Below are positions 23,078-31,590 of a DNA stretch of 64,000 nucleotides, in pieces. The stretch comes from Palleronia sp. THAF1 (GTDB taxonomy: Bacteria; Pseudomonadota; Alphaproteobacteria; Rhodobacterales; Rhodobacteraceae): assembly GCF_009363795.1 (NCBI RefSeq), contig NZ_CP045420.1:3185533-3249532 (forward strand), in the 5' to 3' direction. The notes beneath the pieces were generated by a model. That model saw only the letters and a program-made list of their open reading frames with translations, was not told where the DNA came from and made no database searches. Position 1 is the stretch's first letter. Each line of letters begins with the position of its first letter. A program made the position numbers and the translations under genes.

Positions 23078-24498
23078 GCATCGCGCGCCTTCCCCTGCGC
23101 TATCTGCCCTTCGCCGATGCGGCCAGCGACGGCCTGCCGATGGCGCAGTTGCTGCGCCTGTCGCTGTTTCAGGTGTCGGTCGGCATGGTGACGGTGCTGC
23201 TGCTTGGCACGCTGAACCGGGTGATGATCGTGGAACTTGGGCTTGGCGCGATGCTGGTGGCGGCGATGATCGCGCTGCCGGTGCTGGTCGCGCCGTTCCG
23301 GGCGTTCTTGGGGCATCGCAGCGATACGCACCGCTCTTCAATCGGTTGGCGTCGGGTGCCGTATCTGTGGTTCGGTACGCTGTGGATGATGGGCGGGCTG
23401 GCGTTGATGCCATTCTCGCTGCTCGTTCTGGGCGGTGATACCGTGCACGATGTGCCCTTCGCGGGCACGGGACTGGCCGGGGCCGCGTTCATCATGACGG
23501 GCCTTGGCCTGCACATGACACAGACCGCCGGGCTGGCGTTGGCGTCGGACCGCGCGGATGACGAGACGCGTCCGCGCGTCGTGGCGCTGCTTTATGTGAT
23601 GTTCCTGCTCGGGATGGGCGTTTCCGCTGTCGTGATCGGTTGGCTGCTGTCGGACTTTACGCCGTTGGCTTTGATCCGGGTTGTGCAGGGGTCGGCGCTT
23701 CTGGTCGTTGCGCTGAACCTTGTGGCCCTGTGGAAGCAAGAGCATGTGCGCCCGCAGACCAAGGCCGAGCGTTCGGCCCCCCGTCCGCGTTTCGCAGATG
23801 CGTGGCAGAACCTGACCAGCGGTGGTGATGCCGGGCGGCTGCTGGCCGTCGTGTTCATCGGGACGCTGGCGTTCAACATGCAGGACGTGCTGCTGGAACC
23901 CTACGGCGGCGAGATCATGGGGCTAAGCGTCGGACGCACGACGTGGCTGTCGGCGATGTGGGCGGCTGGTGCGCTTTCTGGCTTCGCCTTGGCGGGCAGG
24001 GCCTTGGCGCGCGGGCGCGATGCGTTTCGGATGGCGGCGACCGGGTTGCTTGCGGGCGTAGTCGCGTTCTCTGCCGTGGTGTTCGCGGCCCCAATGCAGG
24101 CCGCTTGGCTGTTCTACGCGGGCGCTGTCGGGATCGGTTTCGGATCGGGCCTGTTCGCGGTGGCAACCTTGACGGCCGCCATGGGCCTTGGCGCGCGCGG
24201 CATCGCCGATCACGGACTGGCGCTGGGTGCCTGGGGCGCGGCGCAGGCCACCGCCGCAGGTCTGGCCATCGCGCTGGGCGGAGCAGTCCGCGACGGCGTT
24301 GCAATGCTGGCCTCCAAGGGCGCGCTGGGAGAGGCGCTGAACACGCCCGCCATCGGTTACACCACTGTTTACCATATCGAGATCGCACTGTGCTTCGCGA
24401 CGCTCATCATACTTGGGCCGCTTGTGCGGCTGTCGTTCATTCAACCCACTCAGACCCCGGAACGCGGCAAGATCGGTCTTGCTGACTTCCCAACATAG
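23074..24498 (+). CDS. lhaA: LhaA/PucC-family light-harvesting assembly protein
   Basis: LhaA is a major-facilitator-like membrane protein needed for normal assembly of the LH1 antenna. The 474-residue product has about twelve hydrophobic segments and the BCD-family (PucC) motifs RAFLGHRSDTHRSSIGWRRVPYLWFGTLWMMGG near residue 90, with later FNMQDVLLEPYGGEIMGLSVG near residue 270 and the LFAVATLTAAMGL stretch. The GTG start at 23074 overlaps the bchM stop (GTGA). Placed between bchM and puhA, as in Rhodobacter, where read-through from bchM drives puhA. Confidence 0.93.
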   Translation: MSIARLPLRYLPFADAASDGLPMAQLLRLSLFQVSVGMVTVLLLGTLNRVMIVELGLGAMLVAAMIALPVLVAPFRAFLGHRSDTHRSSIGWRRVPYLWFGTLWMMGGLALMPFSLLVLGGDTVHDVPFAGTGLAGAAFIMTGLGLHMTQTAGLALASDRADDETRPRVVALLYVMFLLGMGVSAVVIGWLLSDFTPLALIRVVQGSALLVVALNLVALWKQEHVRPQTKAERSAPRPRFADAWQNLTSGGDAGRLLAVVFIGTLAFNMQDVLLEPYGGEIMGLSVGRTTWLSAMWAAGALSGFALAGRALARGRDAFRMAATGLLAGVVAFSAVVFAAPMQAAWLFYAGAVGIGFGSGLFAVATLTAAMGLGARGIADHGLALGAWGAAQATAAGLAIALGGAVRDGVAMLASKGALGEALNTPAIGYTTVYHIEIALCFATLIILGPLVRLSFIQPTQTPERGKIGLADFPT

Positions 24499-24510
24499 AA
24501 GGAGGACATC

Positions 24511-25260
24511 ATGGTTGGTGTCGAATTTTTCGGAGATACAGATCTTGCGGCGGTCGCAATCTGGGGCTTCTGGCTCTTTTTCGCGCTGCTGATCTATTAT
24601 CTGCAGACCGAGAACATGCGGGAAGGTTACCCGCTGGAAAAGGACGATGGCAGCATTTCGCCGAATCAGGGCCCGTTCCCGGTACCGGCGCCCAAGACGT
24701 TCATCATGCCCGAAGGCGTGCCGGACGTAACCGTGCCCTCTGCCGAGAACGAGCTGCGCCACGCCCGTGCCGAACTGGCACTGGCGCGCACCGCGCAATC
24801 CGAAGGCTTCCCGCACGCGCCGATCGGCGATCCGATGCTGGACGGCGTCGGCCCCGCATCCTGGGTGCCACGTGCCGACCGGGCCGAGCGTGACGGCGAA
24901 GGCCACATCAAGATCCAGCCGATGTCGAAGCGCGATGCGTTCTTTGTGTCCGCCGGACGCGACCCGCGCGGGATGCCCGTGGTGGCCAATGACGATCAGG
25001 TCGTCGGCGAAGTCACCGATCTGTGGATCGACATCCCCGAGCAGCTGATCCGCTACCTGCAGATCAAGCTGGAAACGGGTCAGACCGTCCTTGCTCCGAT
25101 CCAGCTGGTTCGGGTTACGGCGCGCTACGTCGATGTCCGCACGCTGAACACCGAGCGCATGGCACAGGTGCCGCAGACCGCCTCGATGGAGCAGATCACG
25201 CTTCTGGAAGAAGAGAAGATCACGGCCTTCTACGGCGGTGGTGAGCTCTACTGCCGCTAG
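24511..25260 (+). CDS. puhA: Photosynthetic reaction centre subunit H
   Basis: PuhA is the H subunit of the type II reaction centre; it caps the L/M heterodimer on the cytoplasmic side and helps proton delivery to QB. The 249-residue product has one transmembrane helix near the N-terminus (about residues 11-31, LAAVAIWGFWLFFALLIYYL), followed by QTENMREGYPLE and a soluble beta-rich domain with PRADRAERDGEGHIKI and VGEVTDLWIDIPEQLIRYL, as in known H subunits. A strong AAGGAGGACATC lies before the ATG. L and M genes (pufLM) are not in this window. Confidence 0.97.
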   Translation: MVGVEFFGDTDLAAVAIWGFWLFFALLIYYLQTENMREGYPLEKDDGSISPNQGPFPVPAPKTFIMPEGVPDVTVPSAENELRHARAELALARTAQSEGFPHAPIGDPMLDGVGPASWVPRADRAERDGEGHIKIQPMSKRDAFFVSAGRDPRGMPVVANDDQVVGEVTDLWIDIPEQLIRYLQIKLETGQTVLAPIQLVRVTARYVDVRTLNTERMAQVPQTASMEQITLLEEEKITAFYGGGELYCR

Positions 25261-25274
25261 GAAAGGAAGACCGA

Positions 25275-25895
25275 ATGCCCCGCGATTACCGCGACGATCC
25301 CGACTTCACCATCGAAGAGATCCCCGGCCTGCCGGAAGCCTTGCCACGCGGCGAAAGCGTGCTGTGGCAAGGGCGGCCGAAGGCTTGGAAACTTGCTGTG
25401 CAGGCGCTGTCTCTGAAGTGGATCGCGGGGTATTTCGTTCTTCTGGCCGGTTTGCGCGGGGCCACGCTGGCCGCCGATATGGGCTGGGCAACGGCCATGG
25501 GCTACGGCGTGCCGCTTCTGGTGGTGGGTGCCGTGGCCTGCGCGATCCTGTTCGTGATCGCCTACGTGCAGGCGCGCGCCACGGTCTACACGATCACGAC
25601 CGAGCGGGTCGCGATGCGGGTGGGTGCGGCGCTGACGCTGACCGTGAACCTGCCGTTCGCACGCATCGAATCCGCCGATCTGGACACCAAGACGGGTAGT
25701 ATCGTGCTGACGCCGTCGGGCGAGACGCGGCTAAGTTACTTCGTGCTGTGGCCGCATGTTCGGCCGTGGCACATGCGCCGCGTGCAGCCGACCCTGCGCG
25801 CGCTGCCGGATGCTGAAGCTGCCGCCCGCATTCTGGGTGAAGCCGTCGAGGCGCAGCAGATGCGCCCGCAAGTCACAATGATGGCAGCGGAATAG
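25275..25895 (+). CDS. puhB: Photosynthetic complex assembly protein PuhB
   Basis: PuhB assists reaction-centre assembly and dimerises in Rhodobacter capsulatus. The 206-residue product begins with a polar part (DYRDDPDFTIEEIPGLPEALPRGE), then GESVLWQGRPKAW, and about three hydrophobic stretches between residues 45 and 100, a PH-like domain of the YdbT type (TERVAMRVGAALTLTVNLPFARIESADL) and LSYFVLWPHVRPWHM. It lies 14 bp behind puhA with AGGAAAGGAAGA as ribosome-binding site. Confidence 0.92.
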   Translation: MPRDYRDDPDFTIEEIPGLPEALPRGESVLWQGRPKAWKLAVQALSLKWIAGYFVLLAGLRGATLAADMGWATAMGYGVPLLVVGAVACAILFVIAYVQARATVYTITTERVAMRVGAALTLTVNLPFARIESADLDTKTGSIVLTPSGETRLSYFVLWPHVRPWHMRRVQPTLRALPDAEAAARILGEAVEAQQMRPQVTMMAAE

Positions 25896-25904
25896 GAGAG
25901 AGCG

Positions 25905-26378
25905 ATGTCTCGGAACCAAGGCCTATACTTCGACGCCGAACGCCGCGAGATGCAGACCCGCGACGTTCACATGATCCCGCCGAAGCTGCTGATCGCGATG
26001 GCAGTGCTGGCGCTGGGCGCTCTGGCGCTTGCGACCTACTCCAGTGTCACGGGCCGCGCGCTGGCCGGTGTGCCGCCCGAAGCCGAAGTGCTCGACAGCC
26101 GGACGTTCGTGCTGGAAGGTGATAGTGTGGCCGTCAAGCTGAGCACGCCGGACGGAGACGTTCTATACGAGACCGACAATGGTGCCTTCATCGCCGTCGT
26201 CGGAGACGCACTGCGCCGTGAGCGCAAGGTGCACAAGGTGGCGGACAATCCGCCCGTCACGCTTGCCCGTCTAGCCAACGGACGACTGGTGCTGACCGAT
26301 CCCGCGACGGGATGGTCGGCCGAAATGACCTCTTTCGGTGCCGGCAACGCCCGCCACTGGGAGGTCCTGTTCAAGTAA
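25905..26378 (+). CDS. puhC: Photosynthetic complex assembly protein PuhC
   Basis: PuhC is a membrane-anchored protein that influences reaction-centre/LH1 organisation. The 157-residue product has one membrane helix near residues 22-44 (MIPPKLLIAMAVLALGALALATY) and a periplasmic beta-rich part that includes EAEVLDSRTFVLEG, GAFIAVVGDALRRERKVHKV and LANGRLVLTDPATGWSAEMTSFG. This agrees with PuhC/'photosynthetic complex assembly protein' in Rhodobacteraceae. It starts 9 bp behind puhB with a GGAGAGAG ribosome-binding site. Confidence 0.9.
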   Translation: MSRNQGLYFDAERREMQTRDVHMIPPKLLIAMAVLALGALALATYSSVTGRALAGVPPEAEVLDSRTFVLEGDSVAVKLSTPDGDVLYETDNGAFIAVVGDALRRERKVHKVADNPPVTLARLANGRLVLTDPATGWSAEMTSFGAGNARHWEVLFK

Positions 26379-26414
26379 GCCGCTTGGGCAGTAGCCAAAA
26401 GAAGGGAACCGCCA

Positions 26415-26753
26415 ATGGGATTTTTCACCAAAACGACCGAGACCGCGCCTTGCACGGTCGAGGTTGTCCACAAGTTTGAAGAGCTGTCCGCCCATGTCCG
26501 CCTGGACAACGGCAGCGTCATCCACCCCGGTGACACGGTGCAGGTGCATGGCACCCCCGTGATGGCCGCCTGGGGAGAGGCTATAAGCGAGCGCCGCACC
26601 GCCACCATCACCCGTGCCAGCGGGCTGGAGCGGATGTGGACCAAGCTGACCGGCGACTTCGAGTTCATGGAGCTGTGCGAATTTTCGTTCAGCGAAGAAG
26701 TGCAGGCGACCGGTACGGGCGGCGAAGAATGCCGCAGCGAGGTGGCAGCATGA
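26415..26753 (+). CDS. Uncharacterised protein between puhC and acsF
   Basis: A 112-residue soluble protein with no signal peptide or membrane segment. It reads MGFFTKTTETAPCTVEVVHKFEELSAHVRL at its start, then a beta-rich stretch GSVIHPGDTVQVHG and WGEAISERRTATITRASGLERMW, and ends acidic. I do not recognise a named domain. Its place is fixed between puhC and acsF, with which it shares an ATGA overlap, so it should be made together with the cyclase. A cyclase accessory role similar to Ycf54 or BciE is conceivable from position alone, but nothing in the sequence shows it. Confidence 0.75.
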   Translation: MGFFTKTTETAPCTVEVVHKFEELSAHVRLDNGSVIHPGDTVQVHGTPVMAAWGEAISERRTATITRASGLERMWTKLTGDFEFMELCEFSFSEEVQATGTGGEECRSEVAA

Positions 26754-27877
26754 ACGCCCCCCTCAAGCACACCGCAGACGCCACCACGGTCGAGGAAAGC
26801 CTGGAGATTCAGCAGGCACAGGCGAAGTTCGACAGTGACGACGCGACCGCGCTCGCCATGCAGAACACCCTGCTGACGCCGCGCTTCTACACCACCGATT
26901 TCGACGAGTTGGACGCCATCAATGTCGAGCCCGTTCGCGAAGAATGGGATCAGTTGATGGCCCGGATGAAGGCGGATCCCAACAAGGGTCACTTCAAGAA
27001 GACGGAAGACTGGGACGCCGTCGACTGGGAGAACATGGAGCCGGAGCTGAAGGCCGAAGCGCTCGATTTCCTGATCTCAAGCTGCACCGCTGAATTCTCT
27101 GGCTGCGTGCTGTACAAGGAAATGAAGCGTCGCGGCACGAACGCCGATATCAAAGAGCTGTTCAGCTACATGAGCCGCGATGAGGCACGCCACGCTGGCT
27201 TCATCAACGACGCACTGCGCGAAGCGGGTGTTGCGGTGAATTTGGGCTTCCTGACACGCGAGAAGAAGTACACCTACTTCCGCCCGAAGTTCATCTACTA
27301 CGCGACCTACTTGTCGGAAAAGATCGGCTACGCGCGGTACATCACTATCTACCGCCACCTCGAGGAACACCCCGAGCACCGCTTCCACCCGATCTTCAAG
27401 TGGTTCAAGGAATGGTGCAACGACGAGTTCAGCCATGGCGAGGCCTTCGCCCTGCTGATGCGCACCGACCCATCGATCACCGGCAGCTTCAAGAACAAGC
27501 TGTGGATCCGGTTCTTCCTGACAGCCGTCTACTCCACCATGTACGTGCGCGACCACGCGCGCCCGAAGTTCCACGAAGCGCTGGGGATCGACATCGACTG
27601 GTACGACATGGAGGTTTTCCGCAAGACCAACGTGATCGCGCGTCAGGCCTTCCCGGTTGAGTTGGACATCGACAATCCGCGCTTCCTGAAAGGCTGCAAG
27701 GCGATGGACGCCGCCGTGCGCGATATGGATGCGGCCAAGGCTAAGGGCGGCTTCGGCGGCCTTTTGGGGCGCATCGGCGCGGGCGCGCGTGCGGGTCTGG
27801 CCTTTGCCTCGATCTACACGATGCCGATCAAGAAGAACGACGTGCCCGACGACGTGCGTCTGGAACCTGCGTTCTGA
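26750..27877 (+). CDS. acsF: Aerobic Mg-protoporphyrin IX monomethyl ester cyclase
   Basis: AcsF is the oxygen-dependent diiron enzyme that forms the isocyclic E ring, giving protochlorophyllide. The 375-residue product has the ferritin-like helices with carboxylate/histidine ligands in LISSCTAEFSGCVLYKE, SRDEARHAGFIN near residue 145 and WCNDEFSHGEAFALL near residue 227. It has the family stretch EKKYTYFRPKFIYYATYLSEKIGYARYITIYRHLE. The short tail and full length match proteobacterial AcsF. Presence of AcsF fits growth with oxygen. The start overlaps the upstream gene's stop by four bases. Confidence 0.97.
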   Translation: MNAPLKHTADATTVEESLEIQQAQAKFDSDDATALAMQNTLLTPRFYTTDFDELDAINVEPVREEWDQLMARMKADPNKGHFKKTEDWDAVDWENMEPELKAEALDFLISSCTAEFSGCVLYKEMKRRGTNADIKELFSYMSRDEARHAGFINDALREAGVAVNLGFLTREKKYTYFRPKFIYYATYLSEKIGYARYITIYRHLEEHPEHRFHPIFKWFKEWCNDEFSHGEAFALLMRTDPSITGSFKNKLWIRFFLTAVYSTMYVRDHARPKFHEALGIDIDWYDMEVFRKTNVIARQAFPVELDIDNPRFLKGCKAMDAAVRDMDAAKAKGGFGGLLGRIGAGARAGLAFASIYTMPIKKNDVPDDVRLEPAF

Positions 27878-27889
27878 ACGACTGACAGA

Positions 27890-27913
27890 CCCGGCGGCAT
27901 CCGTGTCGCCGGG
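27890..27913 (+). other. Intercistronic hairpin after acsF
   Basis: CCCGGCG and CGCCGGG form a 7-bp stem with a 10-nt loop just after the acsF stop. No U-run follows, so it looks more like an mRNA-stabilising or processing hairpin than a terminator; puhE and hemA continue downstream. Confidence 0.45.
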
Positions 27914-27944
27914 ATAATTGAGAAAAGCAAAGAGGGCTGTGCCT

Positions 27945-28733
27945 GTGCTCGATAACCCATGGATCGCCGCGCTGGTCGCGCTGTTCGTCTGGTGGTTTTC
28001 CACCGGGGCGATCCTGTGGGCGGTGCAGCGTGCCGACGGCAAGGACGCCGGTGCGCACGGGCGCGTCGTACTGTTCGGACTGCCGGTGCTGGTGGCCGGG
28101 GTCGCGGGTGCGATCGTCACGGCCGGTCAGGCGGGCGCGGCCTATGGTGCGTTCTTCTCAGCCTTGGCGATCTGGGGCTGGATCGAACTTGCGTTTCTGA
28201 CCGGCTGGATCACCGGCCCGCACAGTGTCGCGATGCCGTTCTGCGTGAACGACGCTCAACGGTTTCGTGCGGCTTGGGGCGCGTTGATGTGGCACGAGCT
28301 GCTGCTGTTCGCCGGGCTGGTCGGCCTGTTCGCATTGACGTGGAACGCGCCGAACACGCTGGCCTTCTGGACTTACGCGGTGCTGTTCGCAGCGCGCATT
28401 TCGGCCAAAATGAACATTTTCTTCGGCGTGCCGCGCATCAACGTGGAATTCCTGCCGCGCCCGTTACAGCACTTGCCCAGCTATTTCCGGCAAGGGCCCG
28501 TTTCGTGGCTGTTCCCGGTTTCGATCCTGATGCTGACGGCCGCCGTCTTCTGCTGGATCGAGCGCATCTGGATGACGGGTGAGGTGGGCTTTGCACTGCT
28601 GGCTGCCCTGACCGGGCTGGCGCTTATCGAACATTGGCTGATGGTGGTGCCGCTGCCAGACGCAAAACTATGGCGCTGGGCGATGCCCGCGGCTCGACAA
28701 GGACTTGAGGGAGGCGAGACGAATGGACTTTGA
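27945..28733 (+). CDS. puhE: Photosynthetic complex assembly protein PuhE
   Basis: PuhE is a polytopic membrane protein (DUF3623) that affects reaction-centre and bacteriochlorophyll production in R. capsulatus. The 262-residue product has about seven hydrophobic segments and the family features [24 protein letters not shown] at the start, [16 protein letters not shown] sequence near residue 75 and [30 protein letters not shown] near residue 150. A GTG at 27945 was chosen because AAAGAGGG lies at a good distance upstream and the peptide then starts at the conserved LDNPWIAA; a TTG at 27918 and GTG at 27939 are alternatives. Its end overlaps hemA by 11 bases. Confidence 0.88.
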   Translation: MLDNPWIAALVALFVWWFSTGAILWAVQRADGKDAGAHGRVVLFGLPVLVAGVAGAIVTAGQAGAAYGAFFSALAIWGWIELAFLTGWITGPHSVAMPFCVNDAQRFRAAWGALMWHELLLFAGLVGLFALTWNAPNTLAFWTYAVLFAARISAKMNIFFGVPRINVEFLPRPLQHLPSYFRQGPVSWLFPVSILMLTAAVFCWIERIWMTGEVGFALLAALTGLALIEHWLMVVPLPDAKLWRWAMPAARQGLEGGETNGL

Positions 28734-29934
28734 CAAGGCATTCACCGAGCAACTGGATCGGCTGAAGGCCGACGGCAACTACCGCGTCTTCGCAGACCTC
28801 GAACGCGTCCTTGGGACTTTCCCGCGCGTGAAGAATCACGGGCCGGGACCGGACGAGGTGACGGTCTGGTGCTCGAACGATTACCTTGGCATGGGCCAGC
28901 ACCCGGATGTCGTGGGCGCGATGGTCGAAGTGACAGAGACTTGCGGCACCGGCGCGGGTGGCACGCGCAATATCTCGGGCACCGCGCACCACCACGTAGC
29001 GTTGGAGCGCGAGCTGGCCGATCTGCATGGCAAGGAAGACGCGCTGCTGTTTTCGTCCGGTTACGTCTCGAACTGGGCGGCGCTGTCGACACTGGGCTCG
29101 CGGCTTCCGGGTGCGGTGATCTTCTCTGACGCGCTGAACCACGCCTCGATGATCGAGGGAATGCGCCATTCCCGCGCCGAGCGGGTGATCTGGAAGCACA
29201 ACGATCCCGAAGATCTGGACCGCGCGCTGTCGCTGTATGGTCCCGACGTGCCGAAGATCGTCGCGTTCGAGAGCGTCTATTCCATGGATGGCGACATTGC
29301 GCCCATGCGCGAGATCGTGGAAGTCGCCGAGAAACATGGTGCGATGACCTATCTGGATGAGGTGCACGCCGTCGGTATGTATGGCCCGCGGGGAGGCGGT
29401 GTGGCCGAACGCGAAGGTCTGATGGATCGCATCACGCTGATCGAGGGCACGCTTGGCAAAGCCTATGGATGCTTCGGCGGCTATGTGACCGGTTCGCGCG
29501 CGCTGTGCGACTTCATCCGGTCCTTTGCCAGCGGTTTCATCTTCACCACCGCGATCCCGCCTGCCGTTGCAGCCGCGGCGGCCACTGCGGTGCGGCACCT
29601 GAAAACGAGTCAGATCGAACGCATGCGTCAGCAGCGGCAGGTCGCACGTTTGCGCGAGGGGCTGGATCGTATGGGTATCCCGCATTTGCCGAACCCCAGC
29701 CATATCATCCCGGTGATGATCGGAGATCCGGTGAAATGCCGCATGATTGCCGATGTGCTGATGCTGGATCATGGGATTTACGTGCAGCCCATCAACTATC
29801 CGACCGTGCCCAAAGGGACCGAGCGTCTGCGCTTTACGCCTGGTCCCTGCCACTCCGACGCGGATATCGATCAACTGGTCATGGCTCTGAACAGTTTGTG
29901 GAAGCAATGCGCCTTGGCCCGGCAAGTGGCATGA
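28723..29934 (+). CDS. hemA: 5-aminolevulinate synthase
   Basis: HemA condenses glycine and succinyl-CoA to 5-aminolevulinate, the first committed tetrapyrrole precursor. The 403-residue PLP enzyme has the family features [41 protein letters not shown], the aspartate in [18 protein letters not shown], and the Schiff-base lysine K246 in [14 protein letters not shown]. It ends the core photosynthesis operon, overlapping puhE by 11 bases, so precursor supply is tied to pigment gene expression. A second hemA/hemT may exist elsewhere, as in Rhodobacter. Confidence 0.97.
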   Translation: MDFDKAFTEQLDRLKADGNYRVFADLERVLGTFPRVKNHGPGPDEVTVWCSNDYLGMGQHPDVVGAMVEVTETCGTGAGGTRNISGTAHHHVALERELADLHGKEDALLFSSGYVSNWAALSTLGSRLPGAVIFSDALNHASMIEGMRHSRAERVIWKHNDPEDLDRALSLYGPDVPKIVAFESVYSMDGDIAPMREIVEVAEKHGAMTYLDEVHAVGMYGPRGGGVAEREGLMDRITLIEGTLGKAYGCFGGYVTGSRALCDFIRSFASGFIFTTAIPPAVAAAAATAVRHLKTSQIERMRQQRQVARLREGLDRMGIPHLPNPSHIIPVMIGDPVKCRMIADVLMLDHGIYVQPINYPTVPKGTERLRFTPGPCHSDADIDQLVMALNSLWKQCALARQVA

Positions 29935-29962
29935 TATCGCACCTAGTTGATGGACTGCGCGC

Positions 29963-29990
29963 TTGACGCTGGCACAGTGAAAGCTACGCT
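29963..29990 (+). promoter_or_regulatory. Probable promoter of the cytochrome c gene
   Basis: TTGACG and TACGCT separated by 16 bases lie in the 108-bp hemA-cytochrome gap, 53 bases before the cytochrome start. The -35 is near consensus, the -10 moderate. No PpsR site is seen here. Confidence 0.45.
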
Positions 29991-30042
29991 TCAAAGCAAT
30001 GAAATCATGTCCGGTGTTGTCCGGATGATGGGAGGATATCGT

Positions 30043-30516
30043 ATGAAATCGATGAGTTTTACTATTGCCGCAATGGCGCTGTTTGCTGCACCGGCTTTCG
30101 CCGAAAGCCATGTGTCCGGTGACGCTGCGGCTGGCGAGAGCGTATTCAACCAGTGCCAAGCCTGCCACGTGGTGACCAACGACGAAGGTGAGACTCTGGC
30201 CGGTCGGGCCGGCCGCACGGGTCCAAACCTGTACGGCATCGAAGGTCGCACCGCCGGCACCGTCGAGGACTTTCGTTACTCGTCTTCCATGGTCGAAGCG
30301 GGTGAGGCTGGGCTTGCCTGGAACGAGGAAGACTTCGCCGCCTACACGCAAGACCCGACGGGCTTCCTGCGCGAATATCTGGACGACAGCGGCGCGCGGG
30401 GCAAAATGGCCTTCAAGCTGCGCAGCGAAGATGACGCAAAGAACGTCTATGCGTATATCGTCTCGCTTGGCGGTGGCACCCCGATGGAAGAGGCCGAAGA
30501 AGGTTCGGGTAGCTAA
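30043..30516 (+). CDS. Periplasmic c-type cytochrome (cytochrome c2-like)
   Basis: A 157-residue exported class I cytochrome c. Signal peptide residues 1-20 end in APAFA. The haem motif is C38-QA-C41-H42, the proline/glycine loop TGPNLYGIEGRTAG follows, and the sixth ligand is likely M122 in GKMAFKL. The C-terminal helix reads DAKNVYAYIVSLGGG, followed by a short acidic tail. It resembles the cytochrome c2/c551 carriers that re-reduce the photo-oxidised reaction centre or feed the terminal oxidase, and the position behind hemA supports a photosynthetic role. It has its own promoter-like sequence and a strong terminator downstream. The exact class (cycA or another) is not certain, so no symbol is given. 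Confidence 0.9.
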   Translation: MKSMSFTIAAMALFAAPAFAESHVSGDAAAGESVFNQCQACHVVTNDEGETLAGRAGRTGPNLYGIEGRTAGTVEDFRYSSSMVEAGEAGLAWNEEDFAAYTQDPTGFLREYLDDSGARGKMAFKLRSEDDAKNVYAYIVSLGGGTPMEEAEEGSGS

Positions 30517-30540
30517 GCCTGTATCCTTTCCGGTTGAAAT

Positions 30541-30576
30541 GCGGCCGCCCCGAACCGGGGCGGCCGTTTTCGTTTC
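30541..30576. terminator. Rho-independent terminator between the cytochrome gene and fliP
   Basis: CGGCCGCCCC and GGGGCGGCCG pair over 10 bp around a 5-nt loop, followed by TTTT. It ends the cytochrome transcript and separates the photosynthesis block from the convergent flagellar operon ending with fliP. Confidence 0.88.
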
Positions 30577-31309
30577 AGAAGTAGCTGCGCACAAGGGCAC
30601 CCGAAATCAGCGTCCATCCATCCGCGACGGCGAAGAACGCCAGTTTGAACGGCAGCGAGACGATCGCCGGCGGGACCATCATCATACCCATGGACATCAG
30701 TACTGCCGCGACCACGAGGTCGATGATCAGGAACGGCAGGAAGATCAGGAAGCCGACCTGAAACGCGCGTTCGATTTCGGATAGCAGGAAGGACGGTACC
30801 AGTGTCGACAGGGGTGCGTCTGGCGCAAGCTGGGTGGTGTCATCGGGTCTCAGCGAGGTGAGCGCCTCGAAGGTGCCGGGATCGATACGGGCGGCCATGA
30901 ACTCCTGGAATGGGGCAAGCGCGCGGGGTACGGCCTCTTCGATGGTCATCGCGCCGTCCACAAGTGGTGTGATGCCGACGTCCCATGCCTCGCGAAAGAT
31001 CGGCTCCATCACGAAGTAAGTCAAAAACAGTGCAAGAGTCACGATCAGCATGTTCGGCGGCGCCTGTTGTAGCCCGATGCCTTGGCGTAGGATCGAGAGC
31101 ACCGTTACGAGGAACGGAAAGCAGGTGATCATGATCAGCAGGCCCGGCACCAGACTAAGGACGGTAACCAGGACCAGAAGCTGTATACCGCGCCCCGCGA
31201 GGCTGCCTTCACCGTCGAAATCGATCTGGATCTGCTGTGCCTGAAGCGGCCCCGCGATGATCGCGAAAGCCACAAGCAGCGTCAGGCAAGGCAGAAGCCT
31301 TCGGATCAA
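30575..31309 (-). CDS. fliP: Flagellar type III export protein FliP
   Basis: FliP is a core channel subunit of the flagellar export gate (FliP5-FliQ4-FliR1). The 244-residue protein has a cleavable signal peptide ending in AGPLQAQ and four hydrophobic helices, with the family signatures LVPGLLIMITCFPFLVTVLSILRQGIGLQQAPPNM and FLIFLPFLIIDLVVAAVLMSMGMMMVPP. Last gene of the minus-strand operon fliF-fliH-fliN-fliP; its start overlaps the fliN stop by four bases. Confidence 0.96.
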   Translation of the reverse strand: MIRRLLPCLTLLVAFAIIAGPLQAQQIQIDFDGEGSLAGRGIQLLVLVTVLSLVPGLLIMITCFPFLVTVLSILRQGIGLQQAPPNMLIVTLALFLTYFVMEPIFREAWDVGITPLVDGAMTIEEAVPRALAPFQEFMAARIDPGTFEALTSLRPDDTTQLAPDAPLSTLVPSFLLSEIERAFQVGFLIFLPFLIIDLVVAAVLMSMGMMMVPPAIVSLPFKLAFFAVADGWTLISGALVRSYF

Positions 31310-31590
31310 AGGCCAGTTTCCATATCCGCGACCTCGGTCAACCGGACGGAAAGAGCGCCATCGTCACCTTCTGTCTCTTCCAGCATACCACGCGCGATAA
31401 GGCGGTCGCCGACATACAGTTCCACCGGGTCATCCACACGCGTATCCAGTGTCAGGACAGCGCCTTGTTCCATGCTAAGCAACTCCGACAACTTCGGGCG
31501 CGCCTTGCCGACGGCGACGGTGATCTCCACAGGCACGTGGTGCAACGGATTAGGCGGCCGTGACGGCGCTATGGTGTCGGGTTCATCCAT
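31306..31590 (-). CDS. fliN: Flagellar motor switch protein FliN
   Basis: FliN forms the lower C-ring that binds CheY and docks FliH. The 94-residue product has the SpoA-type domain typical of FliN: VPVEITVAVGKARPKLSELLSMEQGAVLTLD, then VELYVGDRLIARGML and a C-terminal beta strand that ends at SVRLTEV. It overlaps fliH by eight bases and fliP by four. FliM and FliG, its C-ring partners, are not in the window. Confidence 0.92.
   Translation of the reverse strand: MDEPDTIAPSRPPNPLHHVPVEITVAVGKARPKLSELLSMEQGAVLTLDTRVDDPVELYVGDRLIARGMLEETEGDDGALSVRLTEVADMETGL

Noticed and set aside
29932..29967. Eleven-codon frame starting on the hemA stop (ATGA), similar in style to the bch bridging ORFs.
   Set aside because: It does not reach the next gene, overlaps the probable cytochrome promoter and has no similarity to the other small ORFs, so chance is likely.
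28624..30600. Long minus-strand open frame (658 codons) opposite hemA and the cytochrome gene.
   Set aside because: Antisense to well-supported genes, runs through the terminator, and shows no domain pattern.
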